Positions 1 through 11,303 are shown, counted from the stretch's first letter. The stretch is DNA of 64,000 nt from an uncultured Bacteroidia bacterium (GCA_902800965.1 CADCGK010000001.1:1-64000); one strand, 5' to 3'. Numbers and translations: made by a program. The notes: generated by a model from the letters alone, not told the origin.

Positions 1-1
1 C

Positions 2-286
2 AGCTTCGACGCCAAGGTAACCGACTACGCCAGCCGCTTCAAACTGGTGTTCGCTACCAGCAACGACAGCAATGACGACCACTTCGCGTTCTACAACAAC
101 GGCAACATCGTCATCAACAACGAAGGCAGCGCCATCCTCAACATCGTCGATGTCCTCGGCCGCACCATCAGCAGCCAGACCATCAACGGCAGCGAGAATG
201 TCAGCATCAACGCCAAAGCCGGTGTCTATACCCTCCAGATGATCCAAGGCGAAAAGGTCATGACGCAAAAGATCGTGGTTGAATAG
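2..286 (+). CDS. C-terminal end of a secreted T9SS cargo protein (5' truncated by window)
   Basis: The last 94 codons of a gene that starts before the window. The final 70 or so residues have the pattern of a type IX secretion type A sorting domain: a FAFYNNGN start, an ILNIVDVLGR strand, an NAKAGVYTLQMIQG turn and a terminal TQKIVVE. Such domains direct export across the outer membrane and are usually removed at the cell surface. The segment before it (YASRFKLVF) also matches the stretch before the sorting domain of the 1322-residue protein at 39553-43521, and the sorting domains are nearly identical, so the two genes are paralogues at least at this end. The function of the missing N-terminal part cannot be seen. 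Confidence 0.85.
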   Translation, partial: SFDAKVTDYASRFKLVFATSNDSNDDHFAFYNNGNIVINNEGSAILNIVDVLGRTISSQTINGSENVSINAKAGVYTLQMIQGEKVMTQKIVVE

Positions 287-315
287 TTTAAAAACTAAGA
301 CAGAAGTCTAAAAGC

Positions 316-352
316 AAAAGCAACCCACCTTTTCAGGTGGGTTGCTTTTTTA
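316..352 (+). terminator. Intrinsic terminator after the T9SS cargo gene
   Basis: A 15-bp perfect stem (aaaagcaacccacct with its complement) around a TTTC loop, followed by a T-run. It lies 30 bp after the stop codon and before the atp promoter. Confidence 0.9.
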
Positions 353-362
353 TTGTTTTTAA

Positions 363-1943
<1,581 letters not shown>

Positions 1944-1973
1944 GTGGATTGCTTCGCTGCGCTCGCAATGACG
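1944..1973 (+). repeat. Palindromic-family repeat, single copy between atpD and atpC
   Basis: Starts one base after the atpD stop and reads GTGGATTGCTTCGC followed by a half ending CGCAATGACG. The same sequence, in inverted pairs, occurs at 7668-7760 and 19678-19789. It fills almost the whole atpD-atpC gap and is open in the atpC frame, which creates a false upstream start for atpC. Confidence 0.8.
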
Positions 1974-1978
1974 AAACC

Positions 1979-2218
1979 ATGAACGTTGAGATTATCACAC
2001 CGGAAAAGAGCCTTTATAAAGGCGAAGCCACCGCGGTAACGGTGCCCAGTGAACAAGGGCCCTTCACCATGCTGGAGCACCATGCCGCCATCGTGGCGAT
2101 ATTGGAAGCCGGCAAGGTGGTGATCACTGAGCCCAACGGCGAGAAACGGGAGTTCGACATCAAGGGAGGGTTCTGTGAGCAACACGGGAATCAGGTTATT
2201 TTATGTGTGGAGAGATAA
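1979..2218 (+). CDS. atpC: F1 ATP synthase subunit epsilon (short form)
   Basis: Central-stalk subunit that couples F1 to the c-ring and can regulate hydrolysis. Only 79 residues, starting MNVEIITPEKSLYKGEA, so it consists of the N-terminal beta-sandwich and lacks the two-helix C-terminal domain of the longer proteobacterial form; short forms are usual in this phylum. I chose the ATG at 1979 because the ten codons upstream in frame (from 1949) are translated repeat DNA. The ATG lies 5 bases after that repeat ends. Confidence 0.93.
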   Translation: MNVEIITPEKSLYKGEATAVTVPSEQGPFTMLEHHAAIVAILEAGKVVITEPNGEKREFDIKGGFCEQHGNQVILCVER

Positions 2219-2250
2219 GAGATAAAAGATAAAAGATAAAAGATAAAAAG
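2212..2250 (+). repeat. Tandem GATAAAA heptamers
   Basis: About five copies of a 7-mer (agataaa with small changes) begin at the atpC stop codon. The same unit recurs at 3741, 20361 (reverse), 32731 (reverse), 48671 (reverse) and 49179 (reverse), always touching a gene boundary. Confidence 0.8.
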
Positions 2251-2273
2251 CCCGTAGGGCTTAAAGCTCGGTA
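2248..2273 (+). repeat. Small hairpin-plus-tail repeat
   Basis: AAGCCC-GTA-GGGCTT hairpin followed by TTAAAGCTCGGTA. A second copy with a variant hairpin and the same 13-base tail lies at 7623-7648, also between a tandem repeat and a gene start. Confidence 0.55.
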
Positions 2274-2289
2274 GATTCGGTAGAAAAAA

Positions 2290-2673
2290 TTGAAAAAGAA
2301 TAAATCAACATATTATTTGGCGCTGTTCCTGATCGTTGACATCGTGATGGTGGGTGTCCTTCTCTGTTTCTTCAGCCAGAAGGAATGGTGGAACAACTGG
2401 ATGGTGACGGCGCCCAATCTGTACATGATCCTCGGAGCGCTCTATTGTCCGCTGATGATCAAAAGCCTTGACGCACAGGTCAACAAGCAAGGGTGGTTCT
2501 ACCTCTACAAAGGCATTAAGATGCTGCTCACCATCGCCATGCTGGTGCTTTACATCCTGCTCGTCAAGCAAGGTGCCAGGGCCTTCGTGCTCATCACCGC
2601 CATCGCCTATCTGCTCGGACTGATTGTGGAGACCTATAGCTTCATGGATTATCTGAAACGTCTCAAACAATGA
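2290..2673 (+). CDS. Small membrane protein of the atp operon (AtpI position)
   Basis: 127 residues with about four hydrophobic segments (near residues 8-27, 44-59, 74-92 and 95-115) and a basic C-terminus. It lies between atpC and atpB, where Bacteroidetes atp operons carry a small membrane protein. In other bacteria AtpI, a Mg2+ transporter or c-ring assembly factor, occupies a similar place, but the sequence here shows no motif that proves the link. The best start is the TTG at 2290 (MKKNKSTYYL); no ATG fits well. Its stop overlaps the atpB start as ATGA, so the two are probably translationally coupled. Confidence 0.75.
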   Translation: MKKNKSTYYLALFLIVDIVMVGVLLCFFSQKEWWNNWMVTAPNLYMILGALYCPLMIKSLDAQVNKQGWFYLYKGIKMLLTIAMLVLYILLVKQGARAFVLITAIAYLLGLIVETYSFMDYLKRLKQ

Positions 2674-3761
2674 AGAACCTCCTTCGGCATATTACCCTCC
2701 TCCTGTTGCTGGCACTCGTCGGCATCGGGTCGTTGCATGCCGAAGAGAAGGAGCCGCTCGACGTGAAGTCGTTCATCTTCGGCCACACCAGCGACGGCTA
2801 CTGCTTCCACATCACTGAGATCAAGGGCAAGCCCATCTGCGTTTGGCTGCCCATCATCGTCCACAGCAAGGAGACCGGATGGCACGTCTTCTCCTCGAAG
2901 CACGTCTGTGAGCTAGCGGAAGGCGAGACCTACCAAGGCTTCTACATCGCCCCGATGACCGACCCGAAACACCCCGGAAAGCTGATGGAAGTCACCCCTT
3001 CAGGCGAGATCAAGCGGCCTTTCGACTTGTCGTTCACCAAGAATGCCTTCGGCATCTTCCTGGTCTGCGGCTTCATGCTGGCCTTCTTCCTGCCTGCCGC
3101 AAAGAAATACAAGAAAAACCCCGAAGGCACGCCCACCAAATACCAAGGTCTGGTGGAATGGCTCACCTACATGGTGCTCGACGGCATCATCAGCCCCTCC
3201 ATCCCCAAGAGCAAGGTGCCCAAATTCGCCCCTTACCTGCTGACGGTGTTCTTCTTCATCTTCTTCTGTAACCTCTTCGGGCTCATCCCCTTCTTCCCCT
3301 TCGGCGCCAACGTCACGGGCAACCTGAGCATCACCCTGGTGCTTGCCCTCTGCACCTACGTCGCCGTCAACATCTTCGGCAACCGCCACTATTGGAAGGA
3401 CATCCTCTGGCCCGACGTGCCCATGTTCTTGAAATTCCCCATCCCTTTGATGCCCATCATAGAACTCGTGTCAACGCTCACCAAGCCCTTCGCCCTGATG
3501 ATCCGTCTATTTGCCAACATCCTGGCCGGCCACATCATCATCATGGTACTCATGGCCCTGATCTTCATTATCGGAGGCATGTACGGCGCTGGCATGGGCG
3601 GAGCGACCTCCGTCATCTCCATCTTCATGATGGTCTTCATGACCGCTCTGGAATGCCTCGTAGCTTACATCCAGGCATACGTGTTCACGATGTTGAGCTC
3701 GATCTTTATCGGGATGGCGCAGGAGGGGGAGGAAAGTGAAAAGATAAAAGATAAAAGATAA
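2670..3761 (+). CDS. atpB: Fo ATP synthase subunit a
   Basis: Stator channel subunit that passes protons to the c-ring in the inner membrane. At 363 residues it is longer than the E. coli protein because it has an N-terminal signal-like segment (about 24 residues, ending SLHA) and a periplasmic region of about 100 residues before the first core helix; this is common in Bacteroidetes. The core keeps the essential arginine, R279, in IRLFANILAGH. It overlaps the upstream gene by 4 bases. The last residues, ending KIKDKR, are encoded by the tandem GATAAAA repeat that follows, so the C-terminal tail is repeat-derived. Confidence 0.96.
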   Translation: MKNLLRHITLLLLLALVGIGSLHAEEKEPLDVKSFIFGHTSDGYCFHITEIKGKPICVWLPIIVHSKETGWHVFSSKHVCELAEGETYQGFYIAPMTDPKHPGKLMEVTPSGEIKRPFDLSFTKNAFGIFLVCGFMLAFFLPAAKKYKKNPEGTPTKYQGLVEWLTYMVLDGIISPSIPKSKVPKFAPYLLTVFFFIFFCNLFGLIPFFPFGANVTGNLSITLVLALCTYVAVNIFGNRHYWKDILWPDVPMFLKFPIPLMPIIELVSTLTKPFALMIRLFANILAGHIIIMVLMALIFIIGGMYGAGMGGATSVISIFMMVFMTALECLVAYIQAYVFTMLSSIFIGMAQEGEESEKIKDKR

Positions 3762-3797
3762 AAGATAAAAGATAAAAGTTAAAAGTTAAAAGTTAAA
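3741..3797 (+). repeat. Tandem heptamers overlapping the atpB 3' end
   Basis: About five AGATAAA units pass into three AGTTAAA units. The atpB stop codon (3759-3761) lies inside the first units; the rest fills the atpB-atpE gap. Confidence 0.85.
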
Positions 3798-3815
3798 TCT
3801 TTAAATCATTAAATC

Positions 3816-4064
3816 ATGAATCTCTTAACAACCTTACTTGAAATCGGCGCTTACGTGCCAGGTATCGCAGCCATTGCCGCTGCTATTGCCGTTATCGGAG
3901 CTGCTTTGGGCATCGGAGGCATCGGAAAATCTGCCATGGAAGCCATTGCCCGTCAGCCTGAAGCCGCTGGCAACGTCCGTTCCAGCATGATCATCGCTGG
4001 CGCTCTCGTCGAAGGTGCCACGCTGTTTGCCGTCGTGGTCTGTATCTTGGCTGTCGTAAAATAA
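3816..4064 (+). CDS. atpE: Fo ATP synthase subunit c
   Basis: Proteolipid of the rotating ring: two membrane helices joined by a polar loop (ARQPEA). The ion-binding carboxylate is E66 in ALVEGATLFA. The sequence lacks the glutamine of helix 1 and the serine after the glutamate that mark Na+-binding rings, so a proton-driven enzyme is the better inference. 82 residues, normal length. Confidence 0.97.
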   Translation: MNLLTTLLEIGAYVPGIAAIAAAIAVIGAALGIGGIGKSAMEAIARQPEAAGNVRSSMIIAGALVEGATLFAVVVCILAVVK

Positions 4065-4072
4065 CCTGACCG

Positions 4073-4573
4073 ATGGAACTATTTCTTCCTGAAAGCGGTT
4101 TGATGATCTGGATGCTGATCGGCTTCCTCATCGTGCTGTTCATCCTCGCCAAGGTGGGATGGCCGATGATCATGGGGGCTGTGACCAAACGCAACCAGCA
4201 CATCAGCGATTCGTTGCTGGCCGCGGAAGAAGCCAACAACGCACTGGCCGGTATCGAAGCCGCCAAAGAGAAGGCCTTGGCCGACTCGAAGGCGGAGCAG
4301 CTTCGTATCATGAACGAGAGCCAGGAGCTGAAAAAACAGCTGATCGAAGAGGCGAGACAGGAAGCCCGCAACGAGGCGGAGAAGATCGTGGCCGACGCTC
4401 GGCTGAAGATCCAGAAGGAACAGGCCGAGGCCATGTCGCAAATCAAGGCTGAGGTCATCACCCTCTCCGTAGATATCGCTGAGAAGATCCTTCAACGCGA
4501 GCTCAGCGACAAGGAAGCACAGACCGAATACATCGAACAACTGCTGAAAGACCGTCCACAGATAGAAGCATAA
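4073..4573 (+). CDS. atpF: Fo ATP synthase subunit b
   Basis: Peripheral stalk subunit. One N-terminal membrane helix (about residues 9-27, LMIWMLIGFLIVLFILAKVG) is followed by a long charged coiled coil rich in Ala, Glu and Lys to about residue 150. 166 residues, normal for the family. It starts 8 bases after atpE and ends 3 bases before atpH. Confidence 0.95.
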   Translation: MELFLPESGLMIWMLIGFLIVLFILAKVGWPMIMGAVTKRNQHISDSLLAAEEANNALAGIEAAKEKALADSKAEQLRIMNESQELKKQLIEEARQEARNEAEKIVADARLKIQKEQAEAMSQIKAEVITLSVDIAEKILQRELSDKEAQTEYIEQLLKDRPQIEA

Positions 4574-4576
4574 GCC

Positions 4577-5112
4577 ATGGATAACGGGAAGATATCGGTA
4601 CGGTACGCGCGCGCGTTGCTCAACGCCTCCCTCGAACAACACTGCGAGACGGAGGTGTATGAGGGCTTGGTGAGGCTCACAAACAACTACAGCCTCGCCA
4701 TCAACGCCTTCAACGAGGCGCTCTCCAACCCGATGATCGCCGACAACGACAAGGTGCAGCTGCTCCGAACCGCCATCGGTGAGCCCATCCACCCCAGCAT
4801 CCAACAGTTTCTAGCGTTCCTGACGGAAAAGAAACGTGTCAACAAGGTCTTCCTCATCGCCTTGAAATACCAGGAGATGTACCGCAAACACAAAGGCATC
4901 ATCCTGGCCAAGGCGACCACCGCCGCCCAGATGGACGACGTCACCCTGGAGAAGATCCGCGACTACCTGAAGACGGCCTTCCATTGTGAAGTGGAGATGC
5001 GCGTCACCGTCGATCCCACCCTCATCGGGGGCTTCATACTCGACATAGAGCATGACCGCATGGACGCCAGCATCGCTGGCAGACTTAATGCCTTAAAAAA
5101 AGAATTGCAATT

Positions 5113-5116
<4 letters not shown>
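4577..5116 (+). CDS. atpH: F1 ATP synthase subunit delta
   Basis: Links the peripheral stalk to the top of the F1 head. 179 residues: an N-terminal helical domain ([15 protein letters not shown]) and a C-terminal domain with the family pattern around [20 protein letters not shown]. Its stop overlaps the atpA start (ATGA at 5113-5116). Confidence 0.95.
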
Positions 5117-6664
<1,548 letters not shown>

Positions 6665-6687
<23 letters not shown>

Positions 6688-6717
6688 CTGCTAACTGCTA
6701 ACTGCCAACTGCCAACT
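6665..6717 (+). repeat. Tandem CTAACTG units at the atpA 3' end
   Basis: About seven copies of a 7-base unit (ctaactg, later ccaactg) span the atpA stop and the atpA-atpG gap. A related run lies between tig and clpP at 24408-24443. Confidence 0.85.
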
Positions 6718-6721
6718 CCCC

Positions 6722-7594
6722 ATGCCCAACCTAAAGGAAATCCGCGCACGTATCGCCTCTGTCGCTTCGACGGAGAAGATCACCAATGCCATGAAGATGG
6801 TGTCGGCCGCCAAACTGAAGAAGTCGGAAGGCGTCACCACGAGCTTCCTCCCCTACCGGAACAAGCTCAACGAGGCGCTATCCAACTATCTGGGCTCCCT
6901 GGAAGGCGAGGTGACTATTCCTTTGGCTGAGCAACGAGAGGTGAAACGCATCGCCCTGTTGGCCTTCACCTCCAGCAGCGGACTCTGCGGCGTATATAAC
7001 TCCAACGTCATCAAGCTGTTCAAGAAGACCTACGACGACTATGCCGAACGTCTCGGCGCCAAAGCCATCGACGTCTATCTCTTCGGCAAAAAGATCAAGG
7101 ACAACCTTAAAAAAGGCGATATCGCCATCACCAAGACCTACGAAAGCCTAAGCGAACAATTGTCATTCGAACTGGCCACGGAGATCAGCGACAGCTTGGC
7201 AAACCAGTTCCTGGAGAAGAAAATCGACGCCGTAGTGCTGGTGTACAATCACTTCAAGAACGCCGGTGTGCAAGTACCCACCTGCGAGACCGTATTGCCG
7301 CTGGTGCCCAGCCCCACCACGTCAGAAATGGGCTTCGACTATATCGTGGAACCATCCAAGGAGGAGTTCATCAACAAGCTGGTGCCGAAAGTCATCCGGA
7401 CCAAGTTCTATTCCATCATGCTCGATGCCGTCACCGCCGAGCACGGCGCCCGAATGACGGCCATGCACATCGCCAGCGACAACGCCAACACCTTGTTGCA
7501 GGAGCTGAAGACCCAATACAACAAAGCCCGCCAGAACGTCATCACCACCGAGCTGATCGACATTGTGGGCGGAGCGGAAGCGTTGAATAGTTAG
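6722..7594 (+). CDS. atpG: F1 ATP synthase subunit gamma
   Basis: Rotor shaft of F1, 290 residues. The N-terminal helix (EIRARIASVASTEKITNAMKM) and the C-terminal helix with the family pattern ARMTAMHIASDNA frame a Rossmann-like middle. Last gene of the atp operon; followed by repeats and no other atp gene. Confidence 0.96.
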   Translation: MPNLKEIRARIASVASTEKITNAMKMVSAAKLKKSEGVTTSFLPYRNKLNEALSNYLGSLEGEVTIPLAEQREVKRIALLAFTSSSGLCGVYNSNVIKLFKKTYDDYAERLGAKAIDVYLFGKKIKDNLKKGDIAITKTYESLSEQLSFELATEISDSLANQFLEKKIDAVVLVYNHFKNAGVQVPTCETVLPLVPSPTTSEMGFDYIVEPSKEEFINKLVPKVIRTKFYSIMLDAVTAEHGARMTAMHIASDNANTLLQELKTQYNKARQNVITTELIDIVGGAEALNS

Positions 7595-7620
7595 GAGTGA
7601 GGAGTTAGGAGGGAGGAGGA
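7589..7620 (+). repeat. Tandem AGGAGTG-type units after atpG
   Basis: A run of imperfect 7-base units (ttaggag, tgaggag) touches the atpG stop. The complementary motif forms the longer run at 19800-19850. Confidence 0.65.
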
Positions 7621-7622
7621 AT

Positions 7623-7648
7623 TACCCAATAGGGGTTAAAGCTCGGTA
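7623..7648 (+). repeat. Second copy of the small hairpin-plus-tail repeat
   Basis: ACCC-AATA-GGGGT hairpin, then TTAAAGCTCGGTA, the same tail as at 2248-2273. Confidence 0.55.
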
Positions 7649-7667
7649 AAAAAAATGGGAATGGATA

Positions 7668-7760
7668 CGTCATTGCGAGGAGCGGAGCTTAGCGGAGCGA
7701 CGCGGCAATCCACTTACGATGAAGGTGGATTGCTTCGGTCGTTCCTCCCTCGCAATGACG
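7668..7760. repeat. Inverted pair of the palindromic-family repeat
   Basis: A left copy starting CGTCATTGCGAGGAGCGGAG and ending in GGCAATCCAC faces a right copy GTGGATTGCTTCGG ending CGCAATGACG, about 20 bases apart. The pair is open in the frame of the transferase gene downstream and extends its apparent N-terminus. Confidence 0.85.
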
Positions 7761-8341
7761 TGAACGTCTTTGATGACATGGCCCAGATCACAGAGGAGGA
7801 GATCAACCGTCTCCTGCCGTTGGTGTCGGATGAACGCCGCGAGGAAGCCCTGGGCTACAAGCACCTCTTCGGTCAGTTTGCCTGCCTTAAATCCTATGTG
7901 ATGTTGCGTGAGATGCTGGAAGAACGAGGTCTCACCCATCCCTTCCGTTTCGAAAGAAACGAGCATGGCAAGCCGTTTTTAGCCGATTATCCCGAGATCC
8001 ATTTCAACCTCAGCCATTGCAAAAATGGTATCGCCGTAGCGGTGTCAGACCACCCTGTTGGTATTGATATCGAAAGCTACCGAGAGGTCGGTGACAGCCT
8101 ACTGCGATATACCATGAATGAGGAAGAGCAGCGCATCATCAAGGAGAGCAACGACCCTGTGCGCACCTTCACCGAGTATTGGACCAAGAAGGAGGCGGTG
8201 TTTAAGTTAAAGGGCACTGGGATAACCCGGGAGGGGCTGCATGACCTGTTATGCGGCGATGAGGTGGTTGAAACGCATGTCAACGAAGAGAAACGATATG
8301 TCCTTTCCATAGCCACCAAACAAAAAAAGGCTGACCGTTAG
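7760..8341 (+). CDS. 4'-phosphopantetheinyl transferase (Sfp/AcpT superfamily)
   Basis: Moves the phosphopantetheine arm of CoA to a serine of acyl or peptidyl carrier proteins. The family motifs are present: NLSHCKNGIAVAVSD, then VGIDIE with the Mg2+-binding acidic residues, and the FTEYWTKKEAVFKLKGTG helix. An ATG at 7655 opens a longer frame, but its first 35 codons are the palindromic repeat, so I prefer the GTG at 7760, giving VNVFDDMAQITEEEI and 193 residues, close to the family size; ATG 7778 is the other option. The carrier protein is not nearby. The stop codon lies inside a terminator hairpin. Confidence 0.88.
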   Translation: MNVFDDMAQITEEEINRLLPLVSDERREEALGYKHLFGQFACLKSYVMLREMLEERGLTHPFRFERNEHGKPFLADYPEIHFNLSHCKNGIAVAVSDHPVGIDIESYREVGDSLLRYTMNEEEQRIIKESNDPVRTFTEYWTKKEAVFKLKGTGITREGLHDLLCGDEVVETHVNEEKRYVLSIATKQKKADR

Positions 8342-8353
8342 GTCAGCCTTTTC
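8324..8353. terminator. Bidirectional terminator between the transferase gene and tsf
   Basis: AAAAGGCTGACC-GTTA-GGTCAGCCTTTT, a 12-bp perfect stem with A/T tails on both sides. It spans the stop codon of the plus-strand gene and lies 20 bp from the stop of tsf on the minus strand. Confidence 0.9.
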
Positions 8354-8372
8354 CTTTTGCTCCATCAGTGGA

Positions 8373-9365
8373 TTATTCACCCAGCTTCACGCGGAAGAAA
8401 GCGTTCACGGTAGCTTCCTTGTCGGCGTCTTGGATGTATTGTCCAACCGTCTTAGGATCGGCAACCAGAGAGACCTGGTTGAGGAGGCAGTTCTCTTTGA
8501 AGAACTTGCCCAGACGACCCTTGGCGATGTTTTGGACCATGCCTTCGTTGAGGTTCACGGTACCGGGAACGGTAGCCTTGATCTCACGGGCTTGTGCGCC
8601 TTGTTCGGCGGTGATGTAACCCTTGGTGATGTTGGAATCGATGTGGTCATCGCTATCGACGTGGTTGGGGTTGATGCCAACTTTGCGGAGGGCTTTCTCG
8701 ACTTCCTTGCCGATGAGCTCTTCCTTGGTCTTGTCAATGGCGACTGCCAGTTCGCGGTCCTTCACCTCTTGTGAGATGGCGGCTTCGCTGACGGCCATCG
8801 GGTTCATGGCTGCGACGTGCATGCACACTTCGTGGCTCACTTCCTCGATGCCATTGAATTCCTTGTTCATCTCCACGATGGTGGCGAGACGGTTGCCGGG
8901 GTGGTTGTAGTTGGCCACGTAAGCACCTTCAAGGACTTTGAAGGCACCCAGTTCGGTCTTCTCACCGGTCACGGCGCTCTGGTTGGCGACGAGGGCCTCG
9001 ACGGTCTGGCCGTTGAGTTCCATAGCCTTCAGTTCGTCGATGTTCTTCACGCGCTTGGCAACGGCCATGTCGAGGACATCCTTCGTGAACTTCACGAAGT
9101 CGGCGTTGTTGGCGACGAAGTCAGTCTCACAGTTCACCATCACGATGGCGGCATATTTGTGATCTTCGGTGCTCTTGGAGAGGACGCAGCCTTCAGAGGC
9201 GTTGCGGTCGGCACGTTTGGCAGCCTTGGCCATACCCTTCTTACGGAGGATGTCGATAGCAGCCTGGATGTCACCGTCGGTCTCGACGAGGGCCTTCTTG
9301 CAGTCCATCATGCCTGCACCGGTCATTTGTCTCAGTTCATTGACTTGAGAAGCGGTAATGTTCAT
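8373..9365 (-). CDS. tsf: Translation elongation factor Ts
   Basis: Guanine nucleotide exchange factor for EF-Tu. 330 residues. The N-terminal UBA-like domain (ASQVNELRQMTGAGMMDCKK) and the NCETDFVANN core motif are clear. It follows rpsB by 19 bp and is the last gene of the rplM-rpsI-rpsB-tsf unit. Confidence 0.97.
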   Translation of the reverse strand: MNITASQVNELRQMTGAGMMDCKKALVETDGDIQAAIDILRKKGMAKAAKRADRNASEGCVLSKSTEDHKYAAIVMVNCETDFVANNADFVKFTKDVLDMAVAKRVKNIDELKAMELNGQTVEALVANQSAVTGEKTELGAFKVLEGAYVANYNHPGNRLATIVEMNKEFNGIEEVSHEVCMHVAAMNPMAVSEAAISQEVKDRELAVAIDKTKEELIGKEVEKALRKVGINPNHVDSDDHIDSNITKGYITAEQGAQAREIKATVPGTVNLNEGMVQNIAKGRLGKFFKENCLLNQVSLVADPKTVGQYIQDADKEATVNAFFRVKLGE

Positions 9366-9384
9366 CTTATTCTGGTTTTAAAGG

Positions 9385-10209
9385 TTATTTCTTAGCGACG
9401 GGTTTGCGGGGACGGCGGGCGGCACGGGGCTTGCGTTCGTCCTTGTTTTCGTCTTCTTCAGCTTCGACAACGGCTTCTTCGACGACTTCTTCGGGTTCCT
9501 CAACATTGTTTTCCTTGTTGAGTTTGCGCTCGTTGAGGCCTTCCTCGATGGCATCGACCATCTTGCCGACGATCAGGGCAATGGATTTGCTGGCGTCGTC
9601 ATTGGCAGGAATCGGGAAATCGACGAGGTTGGGGTTGGTGTTTGTATCAACGATGGCGAAGACCGGGATGTTAAGCTTGCGGGCTTCGGCGACGGCGATG
9701 TGCTCCTTCATGATATCGACGACGAAGACGGCTGAAGGCAGACGGCTCAGGTCGCTGATGGAACCGAGGTTCTTCTCGAGTTTCTCGCGCTCACGCTCGA
9801 TCTGGAGTTTCTCACGCTTTGAAAGGCTCTTGTAGGCATCGCTGACCATCATCTTGTCGATGTTGGTCATCTTACGCACGGCCTTGCGGATGGTGGCGAA
9901 GTTGGTCAGCATGCCGCCGGGCCAACGCTCGGTAACGTAAGGCATATTGACTTTTTGGACGAGTTCAGCAACAACGTCTTTAGCTTGTTTCTTGGTGGCA
10001 ACGAAGAGGATCTTCTTGCCGGACTTGGCGAGTTGGCAGACGGCGGCAGCAGCCTCGTCAACCTTGGCCTGAGTCTTGTAAAGGTCGATAATATGGATAC
10101 CGTTGCGCTCCATGAAGATGTAAGGAGCCATGGCGGGATTCCACTTTCTCTTCAGATGACCGAAATGACATCCGGCATCCAGTAATTCTTCAAAAGTTAC
10201 TTGTGTCAT
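9385..10209 (-). CDS. rpsB: Ribosomal protein uS2
   Basis: Small-subunit protein, 274 residues. It begins with the typical FEELLDAGCHFGHLKRKWNP and keeps the FAIVDTNTNPNLVDFPIPANDD signature. After about residue 228 it has an acidic stretch and then a basic tail ending KPVAKK, a C-terminal extension not found in the E. coli protein. Confidence 0.97.
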   Translation of the reverse strand: MTQVTFEELLDAGCHFGHLKRKWNPAMAPYIFMERNGIHIIDLYKTQAKVDEAAAAVCQLAKSGKKILFVATKKQAKDVVAELVQKVNMPYVTERWPGGMLTNFATIRKAVRKMTNIDKMMVSDAYKSLSKREKLQIEREREKLEKNLGSISDLSRLPSAVFVVDIMKEHIAVAEARKLNIPVFAIVDTNTNPNLVDFPIPANDDASKSIALIVGKMVDAIEEGLNERKLNKENNVEEPEEVVEEAVVEAEEDENKDERKPRAARRPRKPVAKK

Positions 10210-10319
10210 GAGTTTTCTTTTTAATGTTTACATTCACTTAATACAATCACTGAGTAGTTCTCGAAAAGAAAAATCTCAGCAATTTGGATACTAAACAAAA
10301 TCGCTCGGCTTCGAATAGC

Positions 10320-10706
10320 TTAACGTTTGCTGAATTGGAACTTCTTACGGGCACCTGGACGACCGGGTTTCTTACGCTCGACCATACGTGGGTCGCGGCG
10401 CATCAAACCTTTAGCCTTCAGGGTAGGACGATACTCGGGATCGATTTCGCAGAGCGCACGGCTGATGGCGAGACGCAAAGCCTCGGCCTGGCCGTTGATG
10501 CCACCACCGTCGAGGTTCACCTTGATGTCGAACTTGCCGAGGTTGTCGGTAAGCATCAGAGGCTGTTCAACCACATAGTGGAGGATGCTCGTTGGAAAGT
10601 ACTCCTTGTAGTCGCGCTTGTTCACCGTAATCTTACCGTCACCGACCTTCATATAGATGCGGGCAACGGCGGTCTTTCTTCTACCTAAAGCGTTGATTAC
10701 TTCCAT
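10320..10706 (-). CDS. rpsI: Ribosomal protein uS9
   Basis: 128 residues with the N-terminal GRRKTAVARIYMK motif and the conserved basic C-terminus ending FSKR that reaches the P-site tRNA. Two bases separate it from rplM. The 110 bp between it and rpsB contain a short CTGAG/CTCAG hairpin but no convincing terminator, so the four genes may be one transcript. Confidence 0.96.
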   Translation of the reverse strand: MEVINALGRRKTAVARIYMKVGDGKITVNKRDYKEYFPTSILHYVVEQPLMLTDNLGKFDIKVNLDGGGINGQAEALRLAISRALCEIDPEYRPTLKAKGLMRRDPRMVERKKPGRPGARKKFQFSKR

Positions 10707-10708
10707 GA

Positions 10709-11167
10709 TTATTTCTTAATAGTGTTAATTTTGAGTTCAGTGGGTTGTTGTGCCTGATGTGGATGCTCTGGACCAGCATAGACATAGAGGTTGCGATAGA
10801 TCGCATTGCCAAGCTTGGTCTTGGGAAGCATACCCTTGATGGCGTGCTCGAGAACGGCGGCGGGCTTTCTCTTGAGTTGCTCGCTCACGTTGCGGACGCG
10901 CTGGCCACCTGGGTAACCAGTGTAGTGCACATAGTACTTCTCATCCATCTTGTTGCCAGTGAGTTGGATCTTCTCTGCGTTGATGATGATCACGTTGTCA
11001 CCACAATCGCTGTGGGGAGTGTAGCAAGGTTTGCGCTTGCCGCGGAGAATCATGGCAACCTCGGATGCAAAACGGCCGAGGATTTGGCCTTCAGCGTCGA
11101 TGACATACCATTTCTTGTTGGCATTTTCCTTGTTGACGCTAACAGTTTTGTAACTTAAGTAGTTCAT
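10709..11167 (-). CDS. rplM: Ribosomal protein uL13
   Basis: Large-subunit protein, 152 residues, with the GRFASEVAMILRGKRKP region, the DNVIIINAEKI motif and the family's MLPKTKLGNAIYRNLYVYAG helix near the C-terminus. First gene of the operon, behind a leader of about 100 nt. Confidence 0.97.
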   Translation of the reverse strand: MNYLSYKTVSVNKENANKKWYVIDAEGQILGRFASEVAMILRGKRKPCYTPHSDCGDNVIIINAEKIQLTGNKMDEKYYVHYTGYPGGQRVRNVSEQLKRKPAAVLEHAIKGMLPKTKLGNAIYRNLYVYAGPEHPHQAQQPTELKINTIKK

Positions 11168-11200
11168 TTTCTTTTTAATACGTTTATCTCATTAATACCT

Positions 11201-11232
11201 GCGCAACATCATCTTCGCCCATGGCATTGCGC
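11201..11232 (-). promoter_or_regulatory. Possible ribosomal-protein leader hairpin before rplM
   Basis: On the minus strand GCGCAA and TTGCGC pair around a 20-base loop that contains an inner GCC-ATG-GGC hairpin. It sits in the 5' leader, 34 bp before the rplM start. Ribosomal operons are often autoregulated by such leaders; no known leader class is claimed here. Confidence 0.35.
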
Positions 11233-11274
11233 TTGATACATAATTAGATAGAACAGTTTTTACTAACGAGGGCG

Positions 11275-11282
11275 CAAAATTA
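11275..11282 (-). promoter_or_regulatory. -7 box for the rplM operon
   Basis: TAATTTTG on the minus strand (TAnnTTTG), 108 bp before rplM. It lies back to back with the plus-strand box of gldA. Confidence 0.45.
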
Positions 11283-11295
11283 CAAAGAATTTTCT

Positions 11296-11303
11296 TACCT
11301 TTG
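11296..11303 (+). promoter_or_regulatory. -7 box for the gldA-like gene
   Basis: TACCTTTG, 18 bp before the ATG at 11322. An in-frame TTG start at 11301 lies inside this box and is therefore rejected. Confidence 0.6.

Noticed and set aside
4077..4804. 241-codon minus-strand frame across atpF and atpH
   Set aside because: Shadow of the Glu/Ala/Lys-rich coiled coil of subunit b; both plus-strand genes are certain.
7655..7759. Extended N-terminus of the phosphopantetheinyl transferase
   Set aside because: The extra 35 codons are an inverted pair of an intergenic repeat found elsewhere.
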